The notes: generated by a model from the sequence alone, not told the origin. Counted from the first letter of the stretch, positions 28,244 to 37,664 are shown. The stretch: 64,000 nucleotides of DNA from Gallionella capsiferriformans ES-2 (GCF_000145255.1 NC_014394.1:434001-498000); one strand, 5' to 3'. Made by a program: numbers and translations.

Positions 28244-28810
28244 ATGAGCATTAAATCAGACAAATGGATACGCCGGATGGCGGAGCAGCACGGCATGATA
28301 GAGCCGTTCGAACCCAATCAGGTCAAAGAGGTGGATGGCAAACGCATCGTGTCTTACGGCACGTCGAGCTATGGCTACGATATCCGTTGCTCGAACGAAT
28401 TCAAGCTGTTTACCAATATCAACAGCACCATCGTCGACCCTAAAAATTTCGATCCGAATTCCTTTGTGGAAGTGACCGCAGATTACTGCATTATCCCGCC
28501 CAATTCGTTTGCGCTTGCGCGCACGGTGGAATACTTCCGCATTCCCCGTTCGGTGTTGACGGTTTGTCTGGGTAAATCGACCTATGCGCGTTGCGGCATC
28601 ATCGTTAACGTCACGCCGTTCGAGCCTGAATGGGAAGGTTATGTGACGCTGGAGTTCTCCAATACCACGCCGCTGCCAGCCAAAATTTACGCCAACGAAG
28701 GCATCGCACAGGTGCTGTTTTTCGAGAGCGATGAGGAATGCGAGACGTCCTACAAGGATCGCGGCGGCAAGTATCAGGGGCAGGTTGGCGTTACTTTGCC
28801 GAAAATGTAA
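28244..28810 (+). CDS. dcd: dCTP deaminase
   Basis: A 188-residue enzyme that converts dCTP to dUTP, the main source of dTMP precursor in Gram-negatives. The start is set at ATG 28244 ([19 protein letters not shown]), the family N-terminus. [25 protein letters not shown] carries the nucleotide-binding and catalytic glutamate motifs, and the C-terminus has [11 protein letters not shown]. Its TAA overlaps the next start in a TAATG junction. Confidence 0.95.
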   Translation: MSIKSDKWIRRMAEQHGMIEPFEPNQVKEVDGKRIVSYGTSSYGYDIRCSNEFKLFTNINSTIVDPKNFDPNSFVEVTADYCIIPPNSFALARTVEYFRIPRSVLTVCLGKSTYARCGIIVNVTPFEPEWEGYVTLEFSNTTPLPAKIYANEGIAQVLFFESDEECETSYKDRGGKYQGQVGVTLPKM

Positions 28811-29037
28811 TGCCTTTGTCACAGATCAAACCGATAATTTGGCGATCGCCCAAAGGTGAGGTCGTCGCCTGCGTGGAAAAGAACAAGGTGATGAGCGAGA
28901 ATTTACAAGAAATCCGCCAGATTTGTCAGGATGCACTGGATGATGCCGTGCTGATGGGCGTTGATTCAAAGCAGGTCAGGCAGGTGTTAACCGGCTTGAT
29001 CGCAGAGCTTGTGGATTCTTATTCGCCCCAAGATTAA
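28810..29037 (+). CDS. hypothetical small protein coupled to dcd
   Basis: A 75-residue soluble protein of unknown function, started at ATG 28810 in a TAATG overlap with dcd. It begins [21 protein letters not shown] and continues as an amphipathic, acidic alpha-helical domain (ENLQEIRQICQDALDDAVLMG) with no hydrophobic segment. I do not recognise a family. The coupling implies co-expression with dCTP deaminase. Confidence 0.7.
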   Translation: MPLSQIKPIIWRSPKGEVVACVEKNKVMSENLQEIRQICQDALDDAVLMGVDSKQVRQVLTGLIAELVDSYSPQD

Positions 29038-29109
29038 TAACACACTTGCGCTGCTCCGTAAATCTGCGACAATCCGCGCCAATTCGTTATACTCACTGAG
29101 AGTCAGACT

Positions 29110-29275
29110 ATGAACAACGCTTTAGTTTCGGCCTTGCCAAAGGCAAGGTCCTCAATGAAATGATGTACGCAGGCATTTTGCCAAATGGCAAAAGCTCGCA
29201 AACTCTGTTTCTCCCACGTTTAATCAGCCCTAGTATATTCGCGTCTTATTCCTCGCGTTCAAGGAGCAGCAAATG
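29110..29275 (+). promoter_or_regulatory. leader copy A upstream of decarboxylase, two hairpins and a 17-codon frame
   Basis: This segment and the next are diverged direct copies of each other, aligned from TTTAGTT through AAACTCTGT to AAGGAG-N6/7-ATGAAATT. Copy A contains two perfect hairpins: CCTTGCC/GGCAAGG (29132-29148) and TTTTGCC/GGCAAAA (29176-29193). A 17-codon frame runs from ATG 29110 to TGA 29161. It ends in a strong AAGGAG site serving the ATG at 29273. Confidence 0.6.
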
Positions 29276-29398
29276 AAATTTCGTTTTAGTTCCGGCGTCG
29301 CCGAAGGCAATGCCTTCACTGAAACTCTGTCTTTACCCCGTTTGACGAACTATAGTCAATTTTATTTTTACAGTTCGCTTGCAAGGAGCCGTTCATGA
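29273..29398 (+). CDS. 41-codon leader peptide, duplicated start region of the decarboxylase
   Basis: An open frame from ATG 29273, with AAGGAG placed 7 nt upstream, encodes MKFRFSSGVAEGNAFTE and ends in TGA 29396-29398. The stop overlaps the decarboxylase ATG at 29395. Its first five residues equal those of the decarboxylase (MKFRF), because this is leader copy B, a direct repeat of copy A. A perfect hairpin GAAGGC/GCCTTC lies at 29303-29317 inside it. Ribosomes finishing this peptide would reach the decarboxylase start directly. It may be a regulatory leader peptide or only a by-product of the duplication. Confidence 0.5.
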   Translation: MKFRFSSGVAEGNAFTETLSLPRLTNYSQFYFYSSLARSRS

Positions 29399-31641
29399 AA
29401 TTTCGTTTTCCCATAATTATCATCGATGAAGATTTTCGTTCCGAAAATGCCAGCGGATTAGGCATACGTGCGCTGGCCGATGCGCTGGTCAAAGAGGGTA
29501 TGGAAGTACTGGGTGTAACCAGTTACGGTGACCTGACCTCTTTCGCGCAGCAGCAAAGCCGGGCGTCGGCATTTTTGCTGTCCATCGATGACGAGGAGTT
29601 TGGCGGCGGCAGTGCTGAAGAAACGGAAGTTGCGCTCAAGAGTCTGCGCGCCTTTGTCGAAGAGATCCGTTTCAAGAACGAAGATATTCCGATCTATCTG
29701 TATGGTGAGACGCGGACCTCGCGCCACATTCCGAATGATGTGTTGCGCGAGCTGCACGGCTTTATTCACATGCATGAGGATACGCCGGAGTTCGTGGCGC
29801 GCCACATTATCCGTGAAGCGCGCTCCTATCTGGATTCTTTGGCGCCGCCGTTTTTCCGTGCCTTGCTCCATTACGCGCAGGACGGTTCCTATTCGTGGCA
29901 TTGCCCCGGGCACTCGGGTGGCGTGGCTTTTCTGAAGTCACCTGTGGGCCAGATGTTCCATCAGTTTTTTGGCGAGAACATGTTGCGCGCTGACGTGTGC
30001 AATGCGGTGGATGAACTGGGTCAGTTGCTCGATCACACAGGGCCGGTTGCCGCGTCAGAACGCAATGCCGCGCGTATCTTTAACTCGGATCACCTGTTCT
30101 TTGTCACCAATGGTACCTCGACGTCGAACAAAATCGTCTGGCACTCGACGGTCGCACCCGACGATATCGTCGTCGTGGATCGCAACTGCCACAAGTCCAT
30201 TCTGCATTCAATCATGATGACGGGCGCTGTGCCGGTATTTTTGACGCCGACCCGCAATCATTACGGCATCATCGGGCCGATACCAAAGTCCGAGTTCGAG
30301 CCTGAGAGCATCCAGCGTAAGATCGACGCGAATCCGTTTATCAAAGACAAGACCAAGAAGCCGCGCATTCTGACTATCACGCAGAGTACCTACGACGGCA
30401 TCGTCTATAACGTCGAAATGTTGAAAGAAATGCTGGACGGTCGCATCGACACGCTGCATTTCGATGAGGCGTGGCTGCCGCACGCGGCGTTCCACGATTT
30501 TTATAAGGACATGCACGCGATTGGAAAAGATCGTCCTCAGGCGCGGGAATCGATGATTTTCGCGACGCAGTCCACGCATAAATTGCTCGCAGGCCTCTCT
30601 CAGGCCTCGCAAATTTTGATACGTGAGCCGCAAAACCGCAAGCTGAACAAATACATTTTCAACGAAGCCTATCTGATGCACACGTCCACCAGTCCACAGT
30701 ACGCGATTATCGCGTCCTGCGATGTGGCGGCAGCGATGATGGAGGCGCCGGGCGGGCCTGCGCTGGTCGATGAGTCCATTGCCGAAGCGCTGGATTTTCG
30801 TCGTGCGATGCGCAAGGTGGACGAGGAATTCGGGCTGGACTGGTGGTTTCAGGTCTGGGGGCCGGATGTGATCGCCGAAGAGGGTGTCGGTTCGCGCGAA
30901 GACTGGGTGTTGAAAGCGTCCGACAAGTGGCACGGATTCGGCGATCTGGCCGAAGGCTTCAATATGCTCGATCCGATTAAGGCAACGATCATCACGCCGG
31001 GGTTGGACGTGGATGGTGATTTTTCCGATAACGGGATTCCAGCTTCGATGGTCACCAAGTATCTGGCCGAACACGGCGTGATCGTCGAAAAATGCGGTCT
31101 GTACTCATTCTTCATCATGTTTACCATCGGCATCACTAAGGGACGCTGGAATACGCTGCTGACCGCGCTCCAGCAGTTCAAGGATGATTACGATAAGAAT
31201 CAGCCGCTGTGGCGTATTTTGCCCGAGTTTGCCGCTAAATATCCGCGCTACGAGCGCACGGGATTGCGCGATCTTTGCCAGCAGATACACGATGCCTATA
31301 AGCTGCATAATGTCGCGCGCATGACGACCGAGATGTATCTGTCCGATATGCAGCCGGCGATGAAGCCGTCCGATGCCTTTGCCAGAATGGCGCATGAAGA
31401 GCTCGATCGTGTGGAAATCGACGATCTGGAAGGTCGCATTACCGCGGTGCTGCTCACGCCTTATCCGCCGGGTATCCCGTTGCTGATTCCGGGTGAAATG
31501 TTTAACAAAACGATTATCGATTATCTGAAGTTCGCACGCGATTTCAGCCAGAAATTACCCGGTTTCGAGACTGATATACACGGTCTGGTTGCCGAGGAAG
31601 TGGATGGCGTGAAGCGCTATTTTGTGGATTGTGTGAGGTAA
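29395..31641 (+). CDS. arginine/lysine/ornithine decarboxylase (PLP, fold III-type AAT family)
   Basis: A 748-residue decarboxylase of the large biodegradative type. An N-terminal response-regulator-like wing domain (FPIIIIDEDFRSENASGLG) covers about residues 1-130. The PLP domain has WHCPGHSGGVAF, FVTNGTSTSNKIVWH, LHFDEAWLPHAAFH and the PLP lysine in ATQSTHKLLAGLSQ. A C-terminal domain (LLTPYPPGIPLLIPGE) ends it. The family decarboxylates arginine, lysine or ornithine to polyamines or cadaverine and can serve acid resistance. The exact substrate cannot be fixed from sequence. It stands behind an unusual duplicated leader. Confidence 0.88.
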   Translation: MKFRFPIIIIDEDFRSENASGLGIRALADALVKEGMEVLGVTSYGDLTSFAQQQSRASAFLLSIDDEEFGGGSAEETEVALKSLRAFVEEIRFKNEDIPIYLYGETRTSRHIPNDVLRELHGFIHMHEDTPEFVARHIIREARSYLDSLAPPFFRALLHYAQDGSYSWHCPGHSGGVAFLKSPVGQMFHQFFGENMLRADVCNAVDELGQLLDHTGPVAASERNAARIFNSDHLFFVTNGTSTSNKIVWHSTVAPDDIVVVDRNCHKSILHSIMMTGAVPVFLTPTRNHYGIIGPIPKSEFEPESIQRKIDANPFIKDKTKKPRILTITQSTYDGIVYNVEMLKEMLDGRIDTLHFDEAWLPHAAFHDFYKDMHAIGKDRPQARESMIFATQSTHKLLAGLSQASQILIREPQNRKLNKYIFNEAYLMHTSTSPQYAIIASCDVAAAMMEAPGGPALVDESIAEALDFRRAMRKVDEEFGLDWWFQVWGPDVIAEEGVGSREDWVLKASDKWHGFGDLAEGFNMLDPIKATIITPGLDVDGDFSDNGIPASMVTKYLAEHGVIVEKCGLYSFFIMFTIGITKGRWNTLLTALQQFKDDYDKNQPLWRILPEFAAKYPRYERTGLRDLCQQIHDAYKLHNVARMTTEMYLSDMQPAMKPSDAFARMAHEELDRVEIDDLEGRITAVLLTPYPPGIPLLIPGEMFNKTIIDYLKFARDFSQKLPGFETDIHGLVAEEVDGVKRYFVDCVR

Positions 31642-31675
31642 TATTTGTTGTCTGGCGCGAGTTTTTAAAATTTTC

Positions 31676-31704
31676 TTGATCAGGTTTAAAAAATAGCGTA
31701 TAAA
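31676..31704 (+). promoter_or_regulatory. sigma-70 promoter of the cold-shock gene
   Basis: TTGATC (31676-31681) and TATAAA (31699-31704) are separated by exactly 17 nt. They lie about 115 nt upstream of the start codon, leaving the long 5' untranslated leader typical of cspA-type messages. Confidence 0.65.
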
Positions 31705-31818
31705 GTCACCTTCGTGTTTGATTCAAAGTCACTGCAGTACTGGTTTTACCATGTGCAATCTTCGATCAAATGGTTTTGCGGGAGTTTTTCCCGTGTTTTT
31801 AAAAAAGGAAGTAGTCAC

Positions 31819-32022
31819 ATGGCAACTGGTACAGTTAAGTGGTTCAATGATGCAAAAGGTTTCGGTTTCGTAACTCCTGATGATGGTAGCGAAGATCTGT
31901 TCGCACACTTCTCAGCGATCAACATGAACGGTTTCAAGACCCTTCAAGAAGGTCAAAAAGTAAGTTTTGAAGTTACGCAAGGTCCTAAGGGCAAGCAAGC
32001 TTCAAACATCCAAGCTGCTTAA
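31819..32022 (+). CDS. cspA: cold-shock protein CspA family
   Basis: A 67-residue single cold-shock domain protein, an RNA chaperone. The start is ATG 31819 behind AAGGAAG ([18 protein letters not shown]). Both RNA-binding motifs are intact: KGFGFV (RNP1) and DLFAHF (RNP2-like). Long 5' leader, strong promoter and strong terminator point to high expression. The Csp-type leader may fold differently at low temperature, which is inference. Several paralogues usually exist, so the exact csp letter is uncertain. Confidence 0.93.
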   Translation: MATGTVKWFNDAKGFGFVTPDDGSEDLFAHFSAINMNGFKTLQEGQKVSFEVTQGPKGKQASNIQAA

Positions 32023-32034
32023 TTAGCGCTTGTT

Positions 32035-32067
32035 AAAAAGCCCGGAACGAAAGTTCCGGGCTTTTTT
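32035..32067 (+). terminator. strong rho-independent terminator of cspA
   Basis: AAGCCCGGAAC and GTTCCGGGCTT form a perfect stem around a GAAA loop, followed by a run of T. It starts 13 nt after the cspA stop. The A-run before the stem makes it potentially bidirectional. Confidence 0.92.
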
Positions 32068-32091
32068 GTTTTGTATATTTTAAATTATCAT

Positions 32092-32586
32092 ATGACAGGC
32101 CTAGCCCAACTCCATTCCGACATCGACGTACGCGTACACACCATTTTGGAGGGGCATGCCGACTGGCTGTGCGGCAAAGGGTGCGATGGTTGCTGCCGTC
32201 GCCTGGCCGAGATACCTCAATTGACATGCGCAGAGTGGGCGTTACTCCGTGAGGGCTTGGCAGCGTTGTCAGCGGAACGACTTCAAGAGATTCGCGGCAA
32301 TATGCTTGCCATCCGCTGCCAGCAGGATCGTCCCCTCACTTGCCCGCTGCTGGATCGCTCAAATGGCACCTGTCCGGTCTATCACCAGCGGCCGGTCGCG
32401 TGCCGCACCTACGGCTTTTACGTGCAGCGCGACAAGGGGCTGTATTGTCATGATATTGAATTACAGGTGGATGAGGGGCGCTTGCCCAGCGTGGTGTGGG
32501 GCAATCACGATGCCATTGATCAGCGCCTTGCAGGGCTGGGAGAAAGTCGCTCATTGAGCGATTGGTTTGAGATGGATGCGATTTAA
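32092..32586 (+). CDS. YkgJ family cysteine cluster protein
   Basis: A 164-residue protein of the UPF0153/YkgJ type, thought to bind a metal such as zinc or iron through a cysteine cluster. The start is taken at ATG 32092 (MTGLAQLHSDIDVRV), just beyond the cspA terminator. The cluster CGKGCDGCCRR lies near residue 30, followed by CPLLDRSNGTCPVYHQRPVACRTYGFY, the second conserved block. No function is established for the family. Confidence 0.85.
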   Translation: MTGLAQLHSDIDVRVHTILEGHADWLCGKGCDGCCRRLAEIPQLTCAEWALLREGLAALSAERLQEIRGNMLAIRCQQDRPLTCPLLDRSNGTCPVYHQRPVACRTYGFYVQRDKGLYCHDIELQVDEGRLPSVVWGNHDAIDQRLAGLGESRSLSDWFEMDAI

Positions 32587-32628
32587 CGCAGCAGAGATTG
32601 TCCGCTTGAAATGCGTGGGCAGCCGGTG

Positions 32629-32868
32629 TTAGTTCGTGCGTTTTAGCAGATTCGACAAGTCGGTTGGTGCGGGGGGCGTGCCGTTCAGCCAGTCCACGAC
32701 CTCACCTGAGCCCCACGATACAAGGGAGGCGAGCGTAAAGACCAGCAGGCTGCGTGTCATGCCTGTGGGGATGCCCTGTTCATCCAGATAGCGGTTGATA
32801 TACCAGGCTGCGATAAAAAACACCAACGTTGAAATGATCAGATTCGCGATCGAGGGCAGCGCGAACAT
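32629..32868 (-). CDS. hypothetical small membrane protein
   Basis: A 79-residue protein with two membrane helices (IANLIISTLVFFIAAWYI and SLLVFTLASLVSWGSGEVV) and a proline-rich polar C-terminus (NGTPPAPTDLSNLLKRTN). I do not recognise a family. Its start overlaps the stop of the U32 gene in an ATGA junction, so it is translated with it and lies at the end of the thyA-folA-U32 run. Confidence 0.65.
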   Translation of the reverse strand: MFALPSIANLIISTLVFFIAAWYINRYLDEQGIPTGMTRSLLVFTLASLVSWGSGEVVDWLNGTPPAPTDLSNLLKRTN

Positions 32869-34790
32869 CAGCGTTTTACTCCGCGCGGGTGAAAGGTCAC
32901 CGGTACGGATTTTAAGATGTGTTTCTTGATTTTGCCCATCACATGCATTTCGCAGGCGCGACAGTCGAATTTCAGCGTCAATCGTTCACTGCCATTGACC
33001 AGTGTCATTGGATCTGCGCGTACCTTGCCCTGAACGCCGATGACCCCTTTTGCCTGTTTTGGGCACAGACTCAATGAAAAGCGCAGGCAGTGGCGCGTAA
33101 TCATTAAAGAGACTTCATCTTTTTCTTCATGTGCCTCGTAAGCTGATTCGATCAGTTTCACGCCATGCCGGGTATAGAAGGCATGGGCTGAATGATTGTT
33201 GACGTTGGCCAGATAGGTGAGCGCTTCATCCGGATAAATTGCGTCACGGGCAGTTTTGCGGGCAGGGCGAGCATAGGCCAGATGGCGCGCGGCTTCTAGT
33301 TTTTCGACCGCATCGCGGCGCAGCCGGTTAGCCAGCGAGCTTGGCACAAACCAGGGTTTTGACCAGTTGACATCGAGTTCTTTCAAAACAAAATCGCTGC
33401 TGCCGAAACGCGCGAGCTGCTCGCGCAATGCGTTTTCTGCCTCATCACGGTGCAGGGCGGCCTGTTTGTCACACGGGATCGTAGCGGTCGCTTTTACGCC
33501 GTCCTCGTCCTGCAAGGTCAGGCTGAATCCATCCTTGCTGTCGGAAAAATGAGCGCGGATTTCGATGCGGCGCTCGGCAGATTTTTTAGTGAGCACCTGC
33601 TCCCAGCTGTGATCGCGGTTGCGGTTAACAGCAATGCCTTTGCGCAAGCCTGCAAGCTGGCTTATCGGCTCATTGGGCCAGATGCGCCATACCCCTTCGG
33701 TCTGTGGCTTGACGATATTCGCCTGCAGGCCGACGATGTCGCGATTGTTCAGATAATTGAGGCCATCGCTGTTGGCGAGCGTCTCATCTGTTTCCAGATC
33801 GAACCAGTCGGCACCGACGGCGGTGATGGTGCCTAACTGCGTTCCGACGAAAGAGGGTGCGTCAAATGCCCCTATGTCGTCACGGCGGCCGTTGGTAAAG
33901 TAATCTGTCGCGCCGCGATGGAAAGTTTTGTCAGGATCGGGCGTAAACAGCAATTTTGTTTTTCCGCTGGAGGATGCGACAAGTTCTGGGCTTTCATTGA
34001 GTATTTCGTCAAACAGCCGGCGATAATGGCCTGTGATGTTCTTCACATACGACATATCCTTGTAGCGCCCTTCGATTTTGAAGCTGCGCACGCCGGCGTC
34101 GATCAGGGCGCGCAAATTATCGCTCTGGTTGTTGTCTTTCACGGAGAGCAGGTGCTTGTCGAACGCCACGATGCGCCCCTTATCGTCTTCGAGCGTATAG
34201 GGCAGGCGGCACGCCTGCGAGCAGTCGCCGCGATTGGCTGAGCGCCCCGTATGCGCATGGCTGATGTAGCACTGGCCTGAATAGGCGACGCACAGCGCGC
34301 CGTGGATGAAGTGTTCGATGAGCGTGTCAGTAGGGACTGCCGCGCGTATGGCAGCGATCTCTTTGAGATTCAACTCCCGCGCCAGCACGATCTGGGAGAA
34401 ACCTGCATCCGATAAAAATTTTGCCTTTTGCGGCGTGCGGATGTCGCACTGGGTCGAGGCGTGCAGCGCGATCGGCGGCAGGTCCAGTTCCAGCAATCCC
34501 ATGTCCTGCACAATCAGCGCATCGACGCCCGCCTCGTAGCAATTAACGACCAGTTGTCGGGCCTCTTCCAGTTCCGCATCGTGCAGCATAGTGTTGAGCG
34601 TGACGAAAATCTGCGCGTTGTATTTGTGCGCATGGCCGACCAGTTTTGCAATGTCTGCCATCGAATTGCCGGCATTGTGGCGTGCTCCAAAAGAAGGTCC
34701 GCCGATATACACCGCATCGGCGCCGTGCAAAATCGCTTCGCGGCCGATGTCGGCATTTTTCGCCGGAGCGAGCAGTTCGAGTGTATTCAT
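32868..34790 (-). CDS. rlhA: U32 family protein, RlhA-like (23S rRNA C2501 hydroxylation)
   Basis: A 640-residue U32 'peptidase' family protein. The start is set at ATG 34790 ([20 protein letters not shown]), the family N-terminus. HGALCVAYSGQCYISHAHTGRSANRGDCSQACR carries the cysteine-rich U32 signature in the middle, split here as GALCVAYSGQCY and RGDCSQACR. The long C-terminal part matches the size of E. coli RlhA (YdcP, 653 residues), which acts in hydroxylation of 23S rRNA C2501. The shorter TrhP/YegQ would be about 450 residues. Four-nucleotide overlaps link it to folA and to the small membrane gene. Confidence 0.82.
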   Translation of the reverse strand: MNTLELLAPAKNADIGREAILHGADAVYIGGPSFGARHNAGNSMADIAKLVGHAHKYNAQIFVTLNTMLHDAELEEARQLVVNCYEAGVDALIVQDMGLLELDLPPIALHASTQCDIRTPQKAKFLSDAGFSQIVLARELNLKEIAAIRAAVPTDTLIEHFIHGALCVAYSGQCYISHAHTGRSANRGDCSQACRLPYTLEDDKGRIVAFDKHLLSVKDNNQSDNLRALIDAGVRSFKIEGRYKDMSYVKNITGHYRRLFDEILNESPELVASSSGKTKLLFTPDPDKTFHRGATDYFTNGRRDDIGAFDAPSFVGTQLGTITAVGADWFDLETDETLANSDGLNYLNNRDIVGLQANIVKPQTEGVWRIWPNEPISQLAGLRKGIAVNRNRDHSWEQVLTKKSAERRIEIRAHFSDSKDGFSLTLQDEDGVKATATIPCDKQAALHRDEAENALREQLARFGSSDFVLKELDVNWSKPWFVPSSLANRLRRDAVEKLEAARHLAYARPARKTARDAIYPDEALTYLANVNNHSAHAFYTRHGVKLIESAYEAHEEKDEVSLMITRHCLRFSLSLCPKQAKGVIGVQGKVRADPMTLVNGSERLTLKFDCRACEMHVMGKIKKHILKSVPVTFHPRGVKR

Positions 34791-35272
34791 GTTGCCCTGC
34801 GATAAGTAACGAAATGATATTCCAGCGGCTGAGGCAATTCCTGAGTGCGAATTTCGCGTGCGACTTCCTGCCATGCGGACGGATCAAAATTTGGGAAATG
34901 CGCATCCCCCGCAACATCCTGCTGAATCTCGGTGATGTATAGCGTGTCGGCCAGCGGTAAGGCTTGCGCGTAAATCTCGGCCCCGCCCACGATGAATACA
35001 GGTTCATCAGAACAGGCAGCGAGTGCTTCGGGCAGCGAGTGTGCGATCAAACAGCCGTCGATCTTGAGGTTTCTGTCGCGGGTGACAACCACCGTGGTAC
35101 GCCCGGGCAAGGGTTTGCCGATCGAATCGAAGGTCTTGCGGCCCATGATCATGTGATGGCCCATGGTGAGCGTCTTAAAATGCTTTAGATCCTCGGGGCA
35201 GCGCCAGGGCAGCGTGTTGTTCACGCCTATGGTGCGGTTTTTCGCCATGGCAACCACAATGCAGGGGCTCAT
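34787..35272 (-). CDS. folA: dihydrofolate reductase
   Basis: A 161-residue enzyme that regenerates tetrahydrofolate from the dihydrofolate made by thymidylate synthase. The sequence has [27 protein letters not shown], with the catalytic acidic residue in PEDLKHF, then [20 protein letters not shown] and [13 protein letters not shown]. Its start overlaps the thyA stop, giving the common thyA-folA operon. Confidence 0.95.
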   Translation of the reverse strand: MSPCIVVAMAKNRTIGVNNTLPWRCPEDLKHFKTLTMGHHMIMGRKTFDSIGKPLPGRTTVVVTRDRNLKIDGCLIAHSLPEALAACSDEPVFIVGGAEIYAQALPLADTLYITEIQQDVAGDAHFPNFDPSAWQEVAREIRTQELPQPLEYHFVTYRRAT

Positions 35273-36063
35273 ACCGCTACTTTCCCTTTAATGGCCGGAT
35301 GCGGGTCGTAACCTGTCAGTGTGAAGTCCTCGTATTTGAAGCTGAAGATGTCTTTCACATCGGGATTGATGTGCATCATAGGCAGCGGGTGCGGTTCGCG
35401 CGACAGTTGCAATTGTGTTTGTTCAAGGTGATTCAGATACAAATGCGCATCGCCGAAGGTGTGTACGAAATCACCCGGTTCAAGATTGCAGACCTGCGCC
35501 ATCATCAGGGTGAGCAGCGCGTAGCTTGCGATATTGAACGGCACGCCTAAGAATATGTCGGCGCTCCTCTGGTAGAGCTGGCAGGAAAGCTTGCCCTCTG
35601 ATACGTAGAACTGGAAGAAGGCATGGCAGGGCGCGAGCGCCATCTTATCGAGTTCCCCGACATTCCAGGCCGAGACGATGATGCGGCGCGAATCGGGATT
35701 GTTTTTGAGCTGATCCACCGCGATCTTGATCTGGTCGATTACGCGACCATCTACCGCTTCCCACGAGCGCCATTGATGGCCGTAAACGGGTCCCAGATCG
35801 CCGTGCTCATCCGCCCATTCGTCCCAGATTTTGACGCCGTGTTCTTTCAGGTAGCCGATGTTGGTGTAGCCCTGTAAAAACCACAGCAGTTCATGGATGA
35901 TGGACTTCATGTGGCACTTCTTGGTGGTCACCAGCGGAAAACCCTGTGCCAGATCGAAGCGCATCTGGTAGCCGAATACGCTGACCGTGCCGGTGCCGGT
36001 GCGGTCGGATTTTTTGGTGCCGTTATCCAGCACGTGTTGCATGAGATTGAGGTAGGTGCGCAT
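35269..36063 (-). CDS. thyA: thymidylate synthase
   Basis: A 264-residue ThyA, equal in length to the E. coli enzyme when started at ATG 36063 ([15 protein letters not shown]). It methylates dUMP with methylene-tetrahydrofolate. The nucleophile cysteine lies in [12 protein letters not shown], followed by [18 protein letters not shown]. The enzyme operates with FolA, whose gene overlaps its end. dcd, which leads to dUMP, lies about 6 kb away. Confidence 0.97.
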   Translation of the reverse strand: MRTYLNLMQHVLDNGTKKSDRTGTGTVSVFGYQMRFDLAQGFPLVTTKKCHMKSIIHELLWFLQGYTNIGYLKEHGVKIWDEWADEHGDLGPVYGHQWRSWEAVDGRVIDQIKIAVDQLKNNPDSRRIIVSAWNVGELDKMALAPCHAFFQFYVSEGKLSCQLYQRSADIFLGVPFNIASYALLTLMMAQVCNLEPGDFVHTFGDAHLYLNHLEQTQLQLSREPHPLPMMHINPDVKDIFSFKYEDFTLTGYDPHPAIKGKVAV

Positions 36064-36074
36064 AAAAACTTCCA

Positions 36075-36178
36075 TCCGCAGATTACGCAGATTTACACAG
36101 ATTAAATCCGCATATTTTACAGATGGTTACAGCGTGTGATTCATCCTGGAATCTGCGGTAATCTGTGCAATCTGCGGA
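36075..36178. repeat. inverted repeat of CCGCAGATT-type units between thyA and the aminopeptidase
   Basis: The left arm (36075-36103) contains TCCGCAGATT, then ACGCAGATT and ACACAGATT. The right arm (36150-36178) is the reverse order, AATCTGCGG, AATCTGTG and AATCTGCGGA. The arms pair imperfectly around about 45 nt. This CAGATT-based pattern is familiar from many unrelated bacterial genomes as a dispersed intergenic repeat. It separates two divergent genes. Confidence 0.8.
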
Positions 36179-36230
36179 AAAAGGATTTTTTCAGGGATAA
36201 TGACAGTATCTGTCATTTATCGAGGATGCA

Positions 36231-37664
36231 ATGTTAGCACAGCTCAACGTTTCCCCCACCTTACCCGCTGCCAGTCATCTGCTGGTACTTGCTCCAAAAT
36301 CCAAAAAAATTCCTGATGGTCTGCCGCACGCTGAACAGCTCAAGGCCGTTTTAGCGCGGCGCGACATGAAGGTTGCTGAACTTGCGAAATCGCCGGTTGC
36401 GGCCAGTTTGCCCGATGGCACGCTGATCGTCTGGGTGATGCTGGATTTCGAAAAAGACACTTTCGCGCTGCAGGTGCAGGTGAGAAAAGCGCTTCAGCTT
36501 CTGCTGGAAGAACATCCGAAACAGATCGCGATTGTGGTGACAGGCGAGGAGTCTGAGTGCCGTCGCTCGGCAGAGCTTGCCCTGTACGTAGCCTGGACCA
36601 ACGGTGCGCCGTTGCCTGTGCACAAAAAGAAAGATGACAGCAAGCCGCTGAAACAAATCGTATTGCACGGCTTTACGGGCAGTTTCGATGCGATCCGCGC
36701 ACAGGCTGAGGGGAATCTGCTGTGCCGCACGCTGACCGTGACCCCGCCCAATGAGCTGACTCCCGCGATCTATCGCCGCCACATTGCAAAGCTTGCCGTG
36801 GAGCATGGCTGGAAGTGCGAAGAATACGACATGAAGGCGCTGCGCAAGATGGGTGCCGGCGCCTTTGTCGCCGTGGCGCAGGGCAGCGAGGTGGAAGATG
36901 CGGCGATCGTGCATCTGTCGTACCGACATTCGAAAGCAAAAAAAACCGTGGCGCTGGTCGGCAAGGGCATCTGTTTTGATACCGGCGGTCACAATCTGAA
37001 GCCTTCACGCTATATGCACAACATGCATGAAGACATGAACGGTTCGGCGGTCGCTCTGGGTATTTTACTGGGCGCCACGCAGCAAAAACTACCGGTCAAT
37101 ATCGACTGTTATCTTGCGATTGCGCAAAACCACATCAGCGCGAAAGCCTACAAGCAGAACGATATCGTGGTCGCGCTCAATGGCACGACCATCGAAGTGA
37201 TCCATACCGATGCCGAAGGGCGCATGGTGCTGGCCGATACCCTGACGCTAGCCTCGCGTGAAAAACCCGATCTGATGATCGATTTTGCGACGCTTACCGG
37301 CAGCATGGTGGAGGCGGTCGGCAACCGCTATTCGGGCGTGCTGGGGAATTCCGATGCGCTGCTTGCGCGTGCGGTGTCGGTCGGGCGCGAGACCGGCGAG
37401 CGGCTGTGTGCGTTTCCGATGGATGAAGACTATGAGGCAGAGCTTGAATCCAAGTTTGCCGACATCAAACAGTGCACGCTGGAAGGCGGGGCGGATCATA
37501 TTCTGGCGATGCGTTTTTTAAACCGCTTCGTCGAAAAAAATACGCCCTGGCTGCACGTCGATTTGTCCGCCGTTCGCTGCGAAGAGGGGCTGGGCGCGGT
37601 GGGGACGGATGTCACCGGGTTCGGTGTGAGTTGGGGATTGAAAATGGTGAGTGGTGAGTGGTGA
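36231..37664 (+). CDS. leucyl aminopeptidase family protein (M17)
   Basis: A 477-residue M17 metallo-aminopeptidase. The N-terminal macro-like domain is followed by the catalytic domain with VGKGICFDTGG (metal-binding Asp and catalytic Lys), HEDMNGSAVALG, and the signature HTDAEGRMVLADTL in place of the canonical NTDAEGR. TLTGSMVEAVG and a C-terminal DVTGFGVSWGL block complete it. PepA is the likely name but the NTDAEGR variant warrants caution. The last codons (KMVSGEW and the stop) are written by a TGGTGAG heptamer array, so the exact C-terminus depends on copy number. Confidence 0.88.
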   Translation: MLAQLNVSPTLPAASHLLVLAPKSKKIPDGLPHAEQLKAVLARRDMKVAELAKSPVAASLPDGTLIVWVMLDFEKDTFALQVQVRKALQLLLEEHPKQIAIVVTGEESECRRSAELALYVAWTNGAPLPVHKKKDDSKPLKQIVLHGFTGSFDAIRAQAEGNLLCRTLTVTPPNELTPAIYRRHIAKLAVEHGWKCEEYDMKALRKMGAGAFVAVAQGSEVEDAAIVHLSYRHSKAKKTVALVGKGICFDTGGHNLKPSRYMHNMHEDMNGSAVALGILLGATQQKLPVNIDCYLAIAQNHISAKAYKQNDIVVALNGTTIEVIHTDAEGRMVLADTLTLASREKPDLMIDFATLTGSMVEAVGNRYSGVLGNSDALLARAVSVGRETGERLCAFPMDEDYEAELESKFADIKQCTLEGGADHILAMRFLNRFVEKNTPWLHVDLSAVRCEEGLGAVGTDVTGFGVSWGLKMVSGEW

